Program-made: the position numbers and the translations under genes
Notes under the pieces: model-generated
What the model saw: only the letters and a program-made list of their open reading frames with translations
The model's database searches: none
Told to the model about the DNA's origin: nothing
Shown: in pieces, positions 1 to 11,745 of the stretch
How the letters are laid out: each line of letters begins with the position of its first letter
Position numbering within the stretch: the stretch's first letter is position 1
From: Centropus unirufus
Lineage: Eukaryota > Chordata > Aves > Cuculiformes > Centropidae
Assembly (NCBI GenBank): GCA_013397695.1
Contig: VYZI01000146.1
Span: 1,887,467-1,951,466 of the forward strand
Length of the DNA stretch: 64,000 nucleotides
Direction: 5' to 3'

Positions 1-3000
1 ATATCTGATCATTAAGTTATTAATGCTTTCTTTGTTTAAGATATCACAAAGGGAGAAATGTCTGTCAATACTAACATCCTAACTTTAGGACTGATGGAGG
101 GCCCTGATTATTACTTGCAGCCATCAATAGTAACTTTGCTGAAGAAAAGATATTTTCCTAGTTCTCAAAGATGTTACTGAATAATGACATACAGGTGTTT
201 GTTTCCTTGCTCAGAATCATCCCTTTCTTATTATAGTCACATTTGTGGTACTATAGCTAACAGTAACAGCTATAAACTGACACTGAGTACATTTTCATCT
301 CCTTTTATTTGTGTTTGGAATCTTACCAACCAAGTAAATGTGTCTGTATTTCATCTTAATTTCTTATTGAAGTTGTAATCTGGAAGAAAAATAATGAGAG
401 CATAATGCATATTCTTAAGTGGCTCTATGATCTACCATAATTAAGTTAGTGACTATAAATTTACTATTTTACAGTGTTGATTAGATAAAGTAGAAAAATA
501 TACATTAAGGTAATGATGAAAAAGAGATGGTGTCAGAAGAAAATCATGAAGTGCCTAGTCGGAGTCAGAGGAGTGTCTGTGCGTTCTGTAAGATGATGAT
601 CTGAATTTAAATCACCAGAAAAAGAAAAGATCAGTCACCAGGGAAAGACTAGACAGCCTGCTACGTTTTTTATGTGATAGCAGACAGATTTTACTGTAGA
701 GTTCTTGAGTAGAAAATACCCTTTTGTGTAAAAAAAAATCCTTTACTGAGTGAAAGTTCTCAAGATTAAAGGGAAGGTAATTTCGATAAATCCAGGAGGC
801 TTAATCCTGTCAAGACTGATAGTACTCAACTTTTTCTTGATTTTTTTCCATTAATGTTTAGAGTAGTTGAAGCTTTGAGCTAATAATTGCATTTTTTGCA
901 AACATAATTTTTATGAGCCCTAATTTTTAAGTTTTACTGAAAATTGTCACTCTTCACTAATTCTTATAATTATTTTCAGTATAATCCAACCTTGGTCTCC
1001 ATTGCAGTAAAATACTTGTGGAATTAGTTTTTTATGTCTTGTATTTTCTATTCTCCGCTTGTTGTTTTAACCACTTTTCAAATGCAAAGCTCCACCTTTG
1101 TAACAGTCTGAAATGTTTAAAAATAGGCTGAAATATTTGATATTTCATCGTTTGCCATAGGCCAGTACAAATTTATATTTTGATATTTTGTAAGTACTTT
1201 TAAAATTCCTCAAACAAAGCAAGAAATCTTATCTGTAGCCATCCTGATAGACCATGTTTTGGTGAAGCATGCACTGTTCAGAGAGCATATTCCTTCCAAA
1301 AGCGTGGAAGAGCTGGGCAGCTGTAGAGATGTTGTGACTGTGATCCCCATCTGGAATAGTTCTGCTTTCTTACAGGTGATACACTCTCTTATCATGTTAC
1401 CAGTTGTTCCATTAATACATGAATCCCTAAAAATGCTAGTAATTATAATTTGTTTATATGAGCATGACTTTCTTCTGAATTGGATTTGAAAAAATGTACT
1501 AAAATATTGAGTTATAGTAGTCATTTTCATGGTGAAATGCAGCTTTCAGAGCCTTTGTTTAGTAATGCTCAACAATGCTAGCTTCCTGAAGCACTCACTG
1601 TTTTAACACTAACTCTTCTCCATCATGATTTTTTTCCAGAAAATCCTTGGCAAAATATTAGTTTAGAAGCACAAATAGTGCATATTCTACAAGATAGTTC
1701 TAAAAGCTCTATTTAGACTTCTAAGACACATGCATTTTCAGCTTTCCTTCCAGATTCATAGAAGAATGTTTTGGCAAATCTTGATTTAAAGTTAAATGTC
1801 CATCTAATAGAGTCCTCCAAAAACTATTGGTCTTACGTTTAATACAGAAGTGCTCAATGGTTTGTGCTTCAGAGGTGAAGAGGTTTGTGCTTCTGTGAGG
1901 TGAAGTTGGCATAGGATATCAGTATTTTACTGAGAAGGACTCAACATGAGAAGTTCTTGTAGAGAGTTGTTTATACTGCTGGAATTTCTATTATATAAAT
2001 ATTTCTACTCTGAGTTGATAAAGTTGCTGTTTCTGTTGTCGCTGGCAATTAGGGCACAGCTGTGTGGAAATGACAAGTGTATTTGAGACAGACTTTTTTT
2101 TAAAAAAAGCCTTATTCACAAAGGATTTTTTAATAAAGCTGATACTTGCAACCTACTACCTCGGAACGTGAGATACAAATATTTGAACCAGATGCTCTGA
2201 AGTAGCCCAAAAATAGTTGCTAATATGAGTAGTTATTGTTAATAGCTTTTCACAGATTTGTTGTGTATACCCAGACAAGTTCAATAAATATTGTAAAGAG
2301 ATCTCATACAATTCCCTGTATAAGTCCCGATTCATTTCTGTGCTGTTCTATCTTTTTGTTCATCGACTACTTAATCTTTTATACCTTAAATATCTGTAGT
2401 ATTAGGATCCCTATAGTGCCTAATTGATCAGGAGAATGCCAGATGTGGTCAGTGTTATCAAGATGGTACCTTGTACTTCCTTGGTTTTTGCATTTGTCTT
2501 TTACCCCTTGTGTTTTAAATAATTTGTAATTTGTTCAGAGTGGGCACGTATGCTAAATTAAGATCTTTAATAAGATTTAAATGCCTCTAATGTAGCTCTT
2601 GACAATAAATTACGACATCAGAGTACCATCTCTGGTAATAATGGTTTTCTGCCTAAATTTCTTCTGTTGAACTAAAATGAAATTGATTCATCTGCTGTTT
2701 TGAACTGTTATTCTAGAACCTATGTACCTTGTTAATTATTTTCACTGTAGTTGTTCTGTCTCTTACCTTGGATGTGCAGTTATTATCTTCTCTTCGACAG
2801 TGCTTTAATCTGTTTGCAGATTCCTATTAGAGATGAATTATTTCAAATGATAACAGAAATAAAAATCAGATGAGTTAATATTATGGGTGTCACACATACC
2901 ACTTGATTTAAGGGACGATAGGATTAAGGAGAACAGGATTAGTATGAGAATTTCAGCTGGCGGTTTTTCTATTGTGTGCTTACAAATGTCCCTCTTAGGC

Positions 3001-5251
3001 TGTTAATAGACTTGGAATGTATTTAAGCTTGAGTCATTTGTCTGGATTTTCATCAGACATGAATCGCACCAGTGTGTAGGATTTTACCATTTCCCTGCTT
3101 TTTAGGTATTCCAGTGGTAGCTTTTTGTTAGTTATATAAGTGGAGGTTTGGGGGTGGAGTTTTGTTTGGTTTCTTTTTTTTTTTTCCTACAAAAGTGAAT
3201 TGTAGTAGATTGTAGAGTAATCTGTGGCTGAGGTTTTGGATGCATTAGTTGAAGATTGTTACAGGGTTAATTCTTCAACTAAGTCATGTGCATCTTAAAA
3301 AATACACCGTGTTTTGAGGCTGTTCAAAGTTTAATACATTAAGACTTCAGTAACATTTCACTGTATTTTTTTCTGAGTGCTATGTAATCCATTTTCTTGG
3401 CTGCTTCTTTTGTTTGATTCAATCTCTGTTCAAAAATTCTCCTGAGTGCCTCATAAATTCATATTTAGCACTATTTTTCCAGGGACACTCACAAGGAAAG
3501 CTTGTCAGGTCAATTTCTGGCAGAACAGGCAAATGTTGCATTCCATCTTCATGGCTTCTGTGGCTGTTATCTCCTATTCCAGACAAATAGGTCAGTTAGA
3601 AATACAGACTGTGTGTGAAGAATTAGAGTTAAAATGACTGGTAGCATGGTGAAATCCTGTTGAAATTTACTAATGGTCTGTGCCGGTGTTGGAGCCTACC
3701 AGTTCAGTAGCCCTGGATTAGTGGATTACCTCTTCGTATGTGTAATAATTTCTTTTAATCATCGTAAAAGCAAAGTGTTGAGAGACACATGGCTGCTGTT
3801 TCTTGTGAATTAGCATATACAGTGCTTGCAGATATAGGAACCTCTTCTTTGGTGGTTAGGATAAGTATGAATGCCAAAGTTGTCATTCAGTAAGGTGACC
3901 TTCCAAGTATTCTAGCATTTTTTTAGAGCTGATGAAATCATTACGATGACTATAATGGAGAAGTAAGATATTTCCAGGCAAATTCCTGAGTGAACAACTG
4001 TAAGCATTCCCATAATTTGGCTTGCACCCATTTTGCATAGTTTTTGCAGTATGTTTCACATTGCATTTAAATTCTTTCAGAGCTGTCTTGGCTATCACTC
4101 CAGGATAAATGACTTCATAGGCAGCTTGAAAAATGGCTGTTGCCTTAGGAATAGTATAATAAAGGTTTTCAAAGTAAATTCAGGCTTTTTAAGAGACACT
4201 TCTTAAGATATAGAATCAAATATCTCTCTGGCTCATGAGCATACTTTAGGAAAAATCTAGGTCAAGTTTGACTGATGTGCTGCTAGAAATATTTATTTAC
4301 ACTTAAGACAAGTGGTATTAATTAGTGGCACTCTTAACTAAATTTTCCACAGTTGCTGGAGTTCTGTTGATTCCATAAACCATTTTCCTCAACCTTACCT
4401 GAGAGCAGCCCTTTTTTTCACCTTTCATTGTCTACCCCATCCTTTTCCTGGTGTATCCTGAGCCTTATAATATTTCTGAGTTCTTACAGGAGCCACTTTT
4501 TTTGTGCCCACATGTCCAGGTCTCTACCCTATAGAACACTCTTCCTATCCAAAAAACATCTCCAGGTTACCACCAGACTGGAGAACCTGTGCCCTAATTA
4601 GTACTATCATTTATTTAAATCTAATCTTCTCCCAACAATGATGCAGTTTCTTGTCTCAGATACCTTATGTGAAAGGTTTTAAATTAATTTTATTGTGCTT
4701 CAAACTTACGAAGATATTTATCAGCAAGTACCACTCTGGACATATTTCTGGAGGCATCTATGACTTCTTTCCCCTGTTTTACTGTTACCTGCATAAAGCA
4801 TTTTGTTACATATTTTAGTAGCCTTTAAGAGGCTCTTTTGTAGCTTAAAATTTCTGGTAACCATAGATAATGTTTGAGTGAATTTAAGTCTTCTCATCCT
4901 ATATTTTGTAATCTAAATAAGAATCAAAAGCTTTCTGTGGACAAAGCCACAAGTTTCTTGAGCGGCAATCAAGTCATACAGCTTAAAAGATTCCCTCCAA
5001 AGGTCCTAAGCCTATTTAGAAGAGGTTCTTTGCAAAAGATATCAATAATTCTCTGATAAGTACAGAAGATGTGTAATCCTACTGGTAGGAAATGTCCATA
5101 TGTGACTTTCTATCTGTCAATAAGCTCAAAGATAATAACTTTTTCATCTTTCAATTTACTTAATCATGTTTTCCTGTAGGTTCTCTGATTAACTTAACAA
5201 AACTCCAGATTTTTCTGCTGTACTGATCTAGCTTACTGAGCATTTTTATGT

Positions 5252-5282
5252 AAAAAAAAAAAATGAAGAAAAAAAAAAAAAA
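5252..5282. repeat. Paired poly-A tracts
   Basis: A12 and A14 runs are separated by a few bases. No adjoining LINE or SINE body is recognisable, so these are treated as simple sequence. Confidence 0.85.
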
Positions 5283-6798
5283 GAAATAATTCCTAGCACC
5301 GTGAATAAGGTGTTATAGTTGCAGTGTAGCAGATTTAATTAGGATGGAGTGCAGCTGATTGCAATCATTGCTTAAAGCAACTTTTGTTCCTCTCAGTTCC
5401 AGTCCTGAATAAGAATCTATATTCTTGCAGTTTAGGGTTATGTGCAATATCGTAAAAAATGTCCTAATCATGGATTGAAGTAGCTATTTTATTTCTAATT
5501 ATTTTTGCTTTTGTCTTGTGAAATATTAAAGATGTTTTTTCCCTAATGATCACACGCCACTTTACCTGGCTTGCTAAAAGGAGCATACAGTGTTAATTGA
5601 AGCAAAACTAAATAGCCTAATGGAGAAAAAGCTATGAAAATGTCTAACCATTTCAGAATAATACTGTGTTGTAGTGGGCTTATTTCATTAGCAAGCATTC
5701 TTTGAGAAGTTGCTGCTCTTCTGTGTTACCTAGTGGGAAAATGGAATTGGTTCTGAAATTCTTTGTTAGACTTTTAGGCAAACGCTTCTGCTTGAAGCTC
5801 TTTAACCAGCATCAAAGGCAGGGCAAAGATTTCAGTAACTTCCAGCCCTGTCTATGTATTTGCACACTTTCAGGAGGCAGCATTCACCTCTCCACTACTG
5901 TCAAAACAATCTTCTGTTTCTATGGATCTCTACACATTTCCCTTTTTAAAGCCCGAGAACTATCTGAAAGTAGATCTAGGTATTGTTCACATCTATTACT
6001 GTTTTTCCTTACGGGTCAAAATCTAGCTCACAAGATTACTCTAGCAAAAGTATTACGTAAATACACGTACTCAATGTAATCATAATTTTTAGCTTTAGGG
6101 ATTTTGGAAAAAGTACATATCAGACTATTTCTACAAAGCCAGCTGGCTGTTTGACCAGCAGCTACAATCTGGCCCATGTAGAGCTTGATGAACATTAGTG
6201 ATATCATAACTTCAGAAGGCTTGATAATATTAAAAAATATTTGCCTAGTTTTTAGATATTGTCCTCTAGGCTGTCCTTGCAAATTATAGGTTTGACTGCT
6301 CGCTGTTTCTCAACAATTAGTCAAGTTAATCTATCGAAGGAGTTCATCAGTTAGATGAGGTTTGGCTCGGCTACCTAGAGTTGTGTTTGCCATTAGCTAA
6401 ATCAGTGGTGTGTATACCAAAACCTTTGATGTCTCAGAAAAAAAATTAATGAATTGTAATATTAATACTTAGAAAAGTAGACTTTCAGTTTATTAATGAA
6501 AGATTTTAAGTTGAAAAGCACCAAATGCTTTTATTTTTCAGAGAAAGTGCACATAGTGAAAATTGTAGGTAAAATATCATGTGTTTTCGTTGTTGTTGTT
6601 CATAGTGCTGTTTCAGAATGTTCTGTATCATTGTCTACTTGATTCTGTCTCGTGTTTAATAGAATTTGTCTGTGTTGGGAGTAGTTTGTTCCTGCTCTGA
6701 GGACATGAAGCAAAACCACTATACCCTTCAGAAATTGTAGCATGGTGTTTGCTGCAGAAGCTGTTAGATTCTCAGTGTTTTCCAAGTGAAATTGCCTT

Positions 6799-7290
6799 AT
6801 AGAATCATAGAATAGTTTTGGTTGGGAAAGACCTTTAAGATCATTGAGTCTGACCATCAGTCCAGCCCTGCTAAGTCTGCCACCAGGCCATGTCCCCAAG
6901 TATATCTACTCGTCTTTTGGATACTTCCAGAGATAGAAGCTCTACCACCTACCTGAGCAGCCTGTTCCAGTGCTTGACAACCCAAATTCTTTCTAATATC
7001 CAATCTAAATCTTTTCTGGTGCATCTTGAGGCTGTTTCCCCTTGTCCTGCCACTAGGGAGAAGAGACTAACCCCTACCTTGCTACAATCTCCTTTTTAGG
7101 TAGTTGTAAAGAGCAATAATGTCTCCCCTGAGTCTCCTTTTCTCCAGACTAAACTGTCCCTGCTCTCTCAGCTGCTCTCAGCTGCTCTAAACCCTTCACC
7201 AGCTTTGCTGACCTTCTGTGGACACACTCCAGCACCTCGATGTCCTTCTTGTTGTGAGGGATTAACAACCGAACACAGTATTTGAGGTGC
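6799..7290 (-). mobile_element. CR1 LINE, 5'-truncated copy
   Basis: This is the 3' end of a chicken-repeat-1 type non-LTR retrotransposon in reverse orientation. On the - strand it ends with ATTCTATGATTCTAT (6799-6813 on +), the octamer-type terminal repeat of CR1 that replaces a poly-A tail. Going 5' on the - strand, the body shows the familiar CR1 features: GGTCTTTCCCAACC near the end, and segments for GACATGGCCTGG and GGGGAAACAGCCTCAAG. Similarity fades after about 7290, so the copy is roughly 490 bases of a full-length element of about 4.5 kb. It encodes only a degraded fragment with no usable reading frame. It places the genome in birds or close reptiles. The exact 5' limit is uncertain by some tens of bases. 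Confidence 0.93.
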
Positions 7291-8744
7291 TTTAGTGTCT
7301 TTAGAACCTGGACTTTTATTTGTTTATGTGTTTGCAGTGGTAAACCAACTTCCATGCCATGCAGTTAGACAGGATTTTGACCTCCTCAGTAGGAGCAACT
7401 TACCTTAATTAGTACTTTATCTTTCACTTCATTAACTTCCCATGATTTATGAATTATGCTATTGGTGGAGGCAAGGAGAGTCTAAACCCTTAAGAAAATG
7501 CTTCTGGACGGTTATACAATTTAAATGTCTTAAGAAGTGAAATGATATGGGTAAACCTATCAAATATGACAACAGTTAAGCATTATTTCATGCTTGTCCC
7601 TGTAATGCATCTTAACAACATGCATGTCCAATACATCTTAACAACAATATTGAAATCCTCTCAAATCCTAACCCTGTGAATGTCTAATCAACCTTGTCTG
7701 TTGACCAGCTAAAATCTTGGAGATTGGAGTCAGGCCTCCTAAGAGTGTCTGCCCCCAGATTCCACTAGTAAACACATTTCCTACCTGCATGTTGTATCAC
7801 ATGAGAGTCCTTTCTACAGCCTGGCAATTAATCGGTAGTGTGAGATCTCACATCTCTGTCCCATCAAGGGATGGGCCTCTGTTTTTATTCTCTGGAGTTT
7901 TAGCGTAACAGTAGGTTTGCTATTTAGCCTTCAGGTAACATAATTCTGGAAGTTTCTTCTTGTTTCTGAAATAGTAGAACTTAAAAATCTTTCTGAAAAT
8001 TAGGTACTCTAGATAAAACTTTATGTGGAAGTGAGATTGAAAGTATAATCCTGGTCACACTCAGATATGGAATGACACTTGAGGATCCTTAATGACAATA
8101 TATATGCAATATAAATGACGTGTACCAGTACAATGCTAGTTGCTAATCTGCTAATATCATCTACATTTGGTCTTCCGACTCCTGCAGTTTGTATGATTTG
8201 GTGAAAAGAATGTGCCAGTCTCTACCTCTTACGTAGAAGAGAAAAATTATGATGTATACATGTGAAATGTGAAGTGAAGCCATTTCCCAATGAAAAAGTT
8301 AGATCTATGATTTAATTATTTTTTGTATCTATTCCAGGTGATACAGTAAATGTAAGTATTTGGATAATTTGGCCATACCTCTTCTGTGAGTCTTGACTCG
8401 CATTTTTTTGTGGCAGCTATGGCAATGCTTGCTGGTCATAGGGTGGTGGATTGCTGGTATCACACTTACGTTGTAGGTGTTCCATTCAGACCTCAAATAT
8501 GCAGAATACTATACATAAAGCCAGTAGTGAATATTACAACTGTAGCTGTAGAATAATTTTTTAGTGTGGGCTATAAAATAGAACATGTTCATTTTCCAAA
8601 CATCTTTTGTTTTTTTTAACACATAAGGGGTGAAGAATTTTTCCTGTTCCTTCAATTTCTCTCTGGCACCAATAAAAATTGCTGACAAATGCAGTCTTAT
8701 TTGTGGCCATTCATTCTTAGTTGTATAAAAGCACCTCAACAGAT

Positions 8745-8785
8745 NNNNNNNNNNNNNNNNNNNNNNNNNNNNNNNNNNNNNNNNN
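8745..8785. other. Assembly gap (41 N)
   Basis: This is a run of undetermined bases. An open frame reported across it on the - strand is an artefact of the N run. Confidence 1.
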
Positions 8786-11522
8786 TAGAGGTAGCTTTTG
8801 TGTATTCTTTCACTGATCATAAAGGCTGCTTTGCAATTGACTGGTCTTACTAGGTCAACATTCTTTGATTTGGCGAAGATAGTTTTATGGTCCACTGAGA
8901 AACCAGTTTTACATGGAAATTAAATATAAGAACAAGGGTTGGAAAATGTTAAGGCTATGGTACAAAGTAAAACATACTTATGTGAGCCAAGGACAGAATA
9001 CTAGCCATGTTTAATTTCCTGACTTTCCTGAGCTTGTTTTTCAGTCTCTTTATTTAAATACTCCTTTTGCCTGCGTTTTTATAACTTATTTGGAGGTACA
9101 TATCAGCCACCTTCTCAGCTACTGTATGCTGACACCAGTTTATCACATGTTTCTTTGTCTTCTAGTGAAACTCAAGATTCTTATGTTTATGTATCCTTAT
9201 TTTTCATGATTTGTAGTATAATTAGGAGTACCTGGCTTGACTGTTTTTGATGCTTTGTGCATATTATGTTTCATTGCCCAATATGTGGGAACATAGACAG
9301 CATTTACCAGCTCATTAACCTCTTTAAATTGGCTGCAGAATGGATTGTTTCTGGTCACCATCACAGGTCAGTGGATGGATTACACTCAAATGGACTCAGT
9401 CTAGAACATTTGAAAAATGTTAAGCTACCGTTGCATTGGTTGACTAGTATGATTTTTCTAATTTACATGGGGTTTTTGAAGGGAAATCCTGAGTAGACAG
9501 TAGGTTAATATTGTCCTTGTTCTGAAATCAGGAAAGGCAAACGTTGACTAAGAAAAAACAACCAATTGATCCTCTTCCTCTGCAAAATGTAATTGTTTTA
9601 TAGACATAGAGCAGGCTTTCATGATATTAAAAATAGTGTATGCTTGAATCAGGGTGAATTGCTTATGATAATGTGGTCTCACTGATGTACTTGACCACTT
9701 GTAAGCCTCTGTTCTGGAGCTGTTCTTGGGAAGGAACAGTGTCAGCAAGGGTGGCTTTTGCTTCTCTAAGTGTCCAAAGTAGTACTGTAGCCTTCACAAA
9801 AGCCACGTGTTTCTAATAAAAGAAATTAATCAACCTTATTTGCTTGACGGTGGACTCCCTCAGGGTTGACACCATCATTCTTTATAGCTGGGAGCAGTGG
9901 TGTTATACTTAGTCAAGGAAATTAGGATAGGTACATGATTTTATTGTTTGGATGAGCATTTTCAATAGAATAGAATACATCATGCAAAGGAAATTAAACA
10001 CTGAAGGCTGTGGAGTAATGTTAAACTACAACTGGATACTTGAGGTTTTTTTTTTTTTGTTCTGACTGAGTATTTTCCATGTAAAGAGGTGCCCTGGTGT
10101 TACCTTCTGTTAGCGTAGCAGCAGATAGAGCTGGGTGGCTCCACGCTGTAACCTCAAACCTTCTGAAGTCAATAAAAACTATGGCTAAACTAAACTAAAT
10201 CCCAACTGATCAGGAGTGCTGAGAGAGCATATACTAATACTGCAGTGATTGAATATTACTTCCCTGTACATATAGCCAGCACGTATATAAAATTTTCTTA
10301 CAGGTGGCTAAACACGAAGAGAGGTTCCGAGTCCTGAAGTAAACAGACCACAAAACTCTTTATATTAGTTGCTAATTGTGTCCAAGCTCTTCAAGATTTT
10401 CGTGAAAGGACATTAGCAGGCTTTATGACTAACAGGGTCATTCGTTACAGACACTGGATTAATCCCATGGTCTCATCAAAAGCATCAAGAGGAGTCAGTT
10501 CTGCATTGCATACTGCGTAAGTGAGTTAGATGTCATATATGAGTTTTTATACATTAACCTAATAAACATGTCAGAAGTAATACTTAAGTAATACTTCAAA
10601 TTTCTGATTTACTATCAGAAATACTTCAATACTTTGATTGTGTCACTGAAAACCGTAGTCCAGATTACCAACTCAAACCTGATTTTAAAGGTGCTTTTTG
10701 AGGTGCCTCATGACAAGAAACTTCCTTGATTTTGCTGAGTGTTGTTTGCAGGAGTAAACGCTTCATTGTGGAAGCATGTATACTGAATATGACACTGAAT
10801 ATAGCTTTTCCTTCTCAAAAGTTTTCCATAGATAGCTGCTTGTTTTACCTGATGGCTGAGCTGCTCTTCTTATAAATGTTTACAGCTTCACACTGCGCTG
10901 TTAGAAATCTCCATCCCAGTTCATCAGAGCAATGACATACCTGTGCTAGGGCTGTGGGTATCGTGTCTTAAAGTTATTTGGGCTGATACATGGATACTGA
11001 GTACCTGCAGCTTTGTGTTGTAGTAGCCCTGTTTTGTGCTCTTGGCATATTGTCAGGACCTTAGACAGTGATTCCAAATCTGTTACCTATAATCAGTGAC
11101 CTTTTTTCGCCCTCTGATCTAGACATAACTTCGGCATAATTTTATATCCTACATATTGTGTTTGCATTTACATCTCGGTTCTGCTCTTAGTTCTAAATGT
11201 CACATCCAGGAACTTGTAGTTTTTCATTATTAATACAGTTGCTGAGTTTAACTGTTATGTCACATATTATCTGTATGCTGTTATTGAAATTATATTTCTC
11301 TGTCAATTTTGTGCCAAGTTTGGTTTCTTTCAGGCTTACCGGGGAAGTGTTTGTACAAGCTGAAGAACAGGGTGATCATGACACTCATTAACCCCCAAAT
11401 TATATTTGATGTATCACTATAATTTGACAATTCTTTGTCATTGATTTGTTACTTTGTCTTTAATATTCTATACCATATTGCAGTTCACCTATTTTAATTT
11501 CATTTTCTTTCATTTAATCCAG

Positions 11523-11745
11523 GGTTGGGAAGAAACTGTAGATGCAGCCATTTCTTACTTGTTAAGAACTTGTTTGTCAAAGAGCTCTAAGGAACAGGCC
11601 CTGACTCTCAGCAGCCAGTTGAGCATGCCCAAAGATACTAGCAGGCTGAAGAAAAACATCACTGTCTTCTGTGATAGATTGGCCAAAGGTGGTCGCCTTT
11701 CCTTGAGTACAGACTCAGCCACTCAGCAAGCTGCTGTCATTCCAG
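11523..11745 (+). CDS. BBS9: BBS9 (PTHB1) internal exon, C-terminal helical region
   Basis: This exon encodes 74 whole codons plus the first base of a split Gly codon. BBS9 is a core subunit of the BBSome, the coat complex that moves membrane proteins in and out of cilia; defects in the human gene cause Bardet-Biedl syndrome. The translation starts GWEETVDAAI and contains CLSKSSKEQAL, PKDTS and CDRLAKGGRL. It aligns without gaps to the human BBS9 segment I recall, at roughly residues 767-841 of 887, with about three quarters identity. It belongs to the helical region after the platform domain. The acceptor is a T-rich tract ending CCAG at 11519-11522; the donor is CAG|GTAAGA with GT at 11746-11747. 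The other two frames are stopped. It enters at phase 0 and leaves at phase 1, matching the next exon. The flanking frame stays open into both introns, so limits rest on splice sites and homology. Confidence is high for the gene and slightly lower for the exact ends. Confidence 0.95.

Larger units (their letters stand above)
1..11522 (+). other. BBS9: BBS9 intron upstream of the first exon in the window
   Basis: This is non-coding sequence immediately 5' of the BBS9 exon that begins with GWEET. From the mammalian protein as I recall it, the preceding exon should end near QEDTQEL. I could not find such a segment here, so the stretch is read as the 3' part of one intron whose 5' end is outside the window. 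It contains a CR1 copy at 6799-7290, a gap at 8745-8785 and A-rich tracts near 5252-5282. A few short exon-like open segments (1220-1375, 10304-10338, 11334-11371) are treated as findings, not genes. I see nothing else recognisable. Confidence 0.7.

Noticed and set aside
5702..6079. 125-codon open frame on + strand, the longest in the window
   Set aside because: The Cys/Phe/Leu/Ser-rich translation shows no domain, the codon pattern is that of AT-rich intron, and no splice sites or conservation support it.
6600..7355. Frames on both strands around 6600-7355
   Set aside because: They overlap the degraded CR1 copy and do not preserve its reverse transcriptase frame.
8509..8895. 128-codon frame on - strand
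   Set aside because: It spans the 41-base N gap; its length is produced by undetermined codons.
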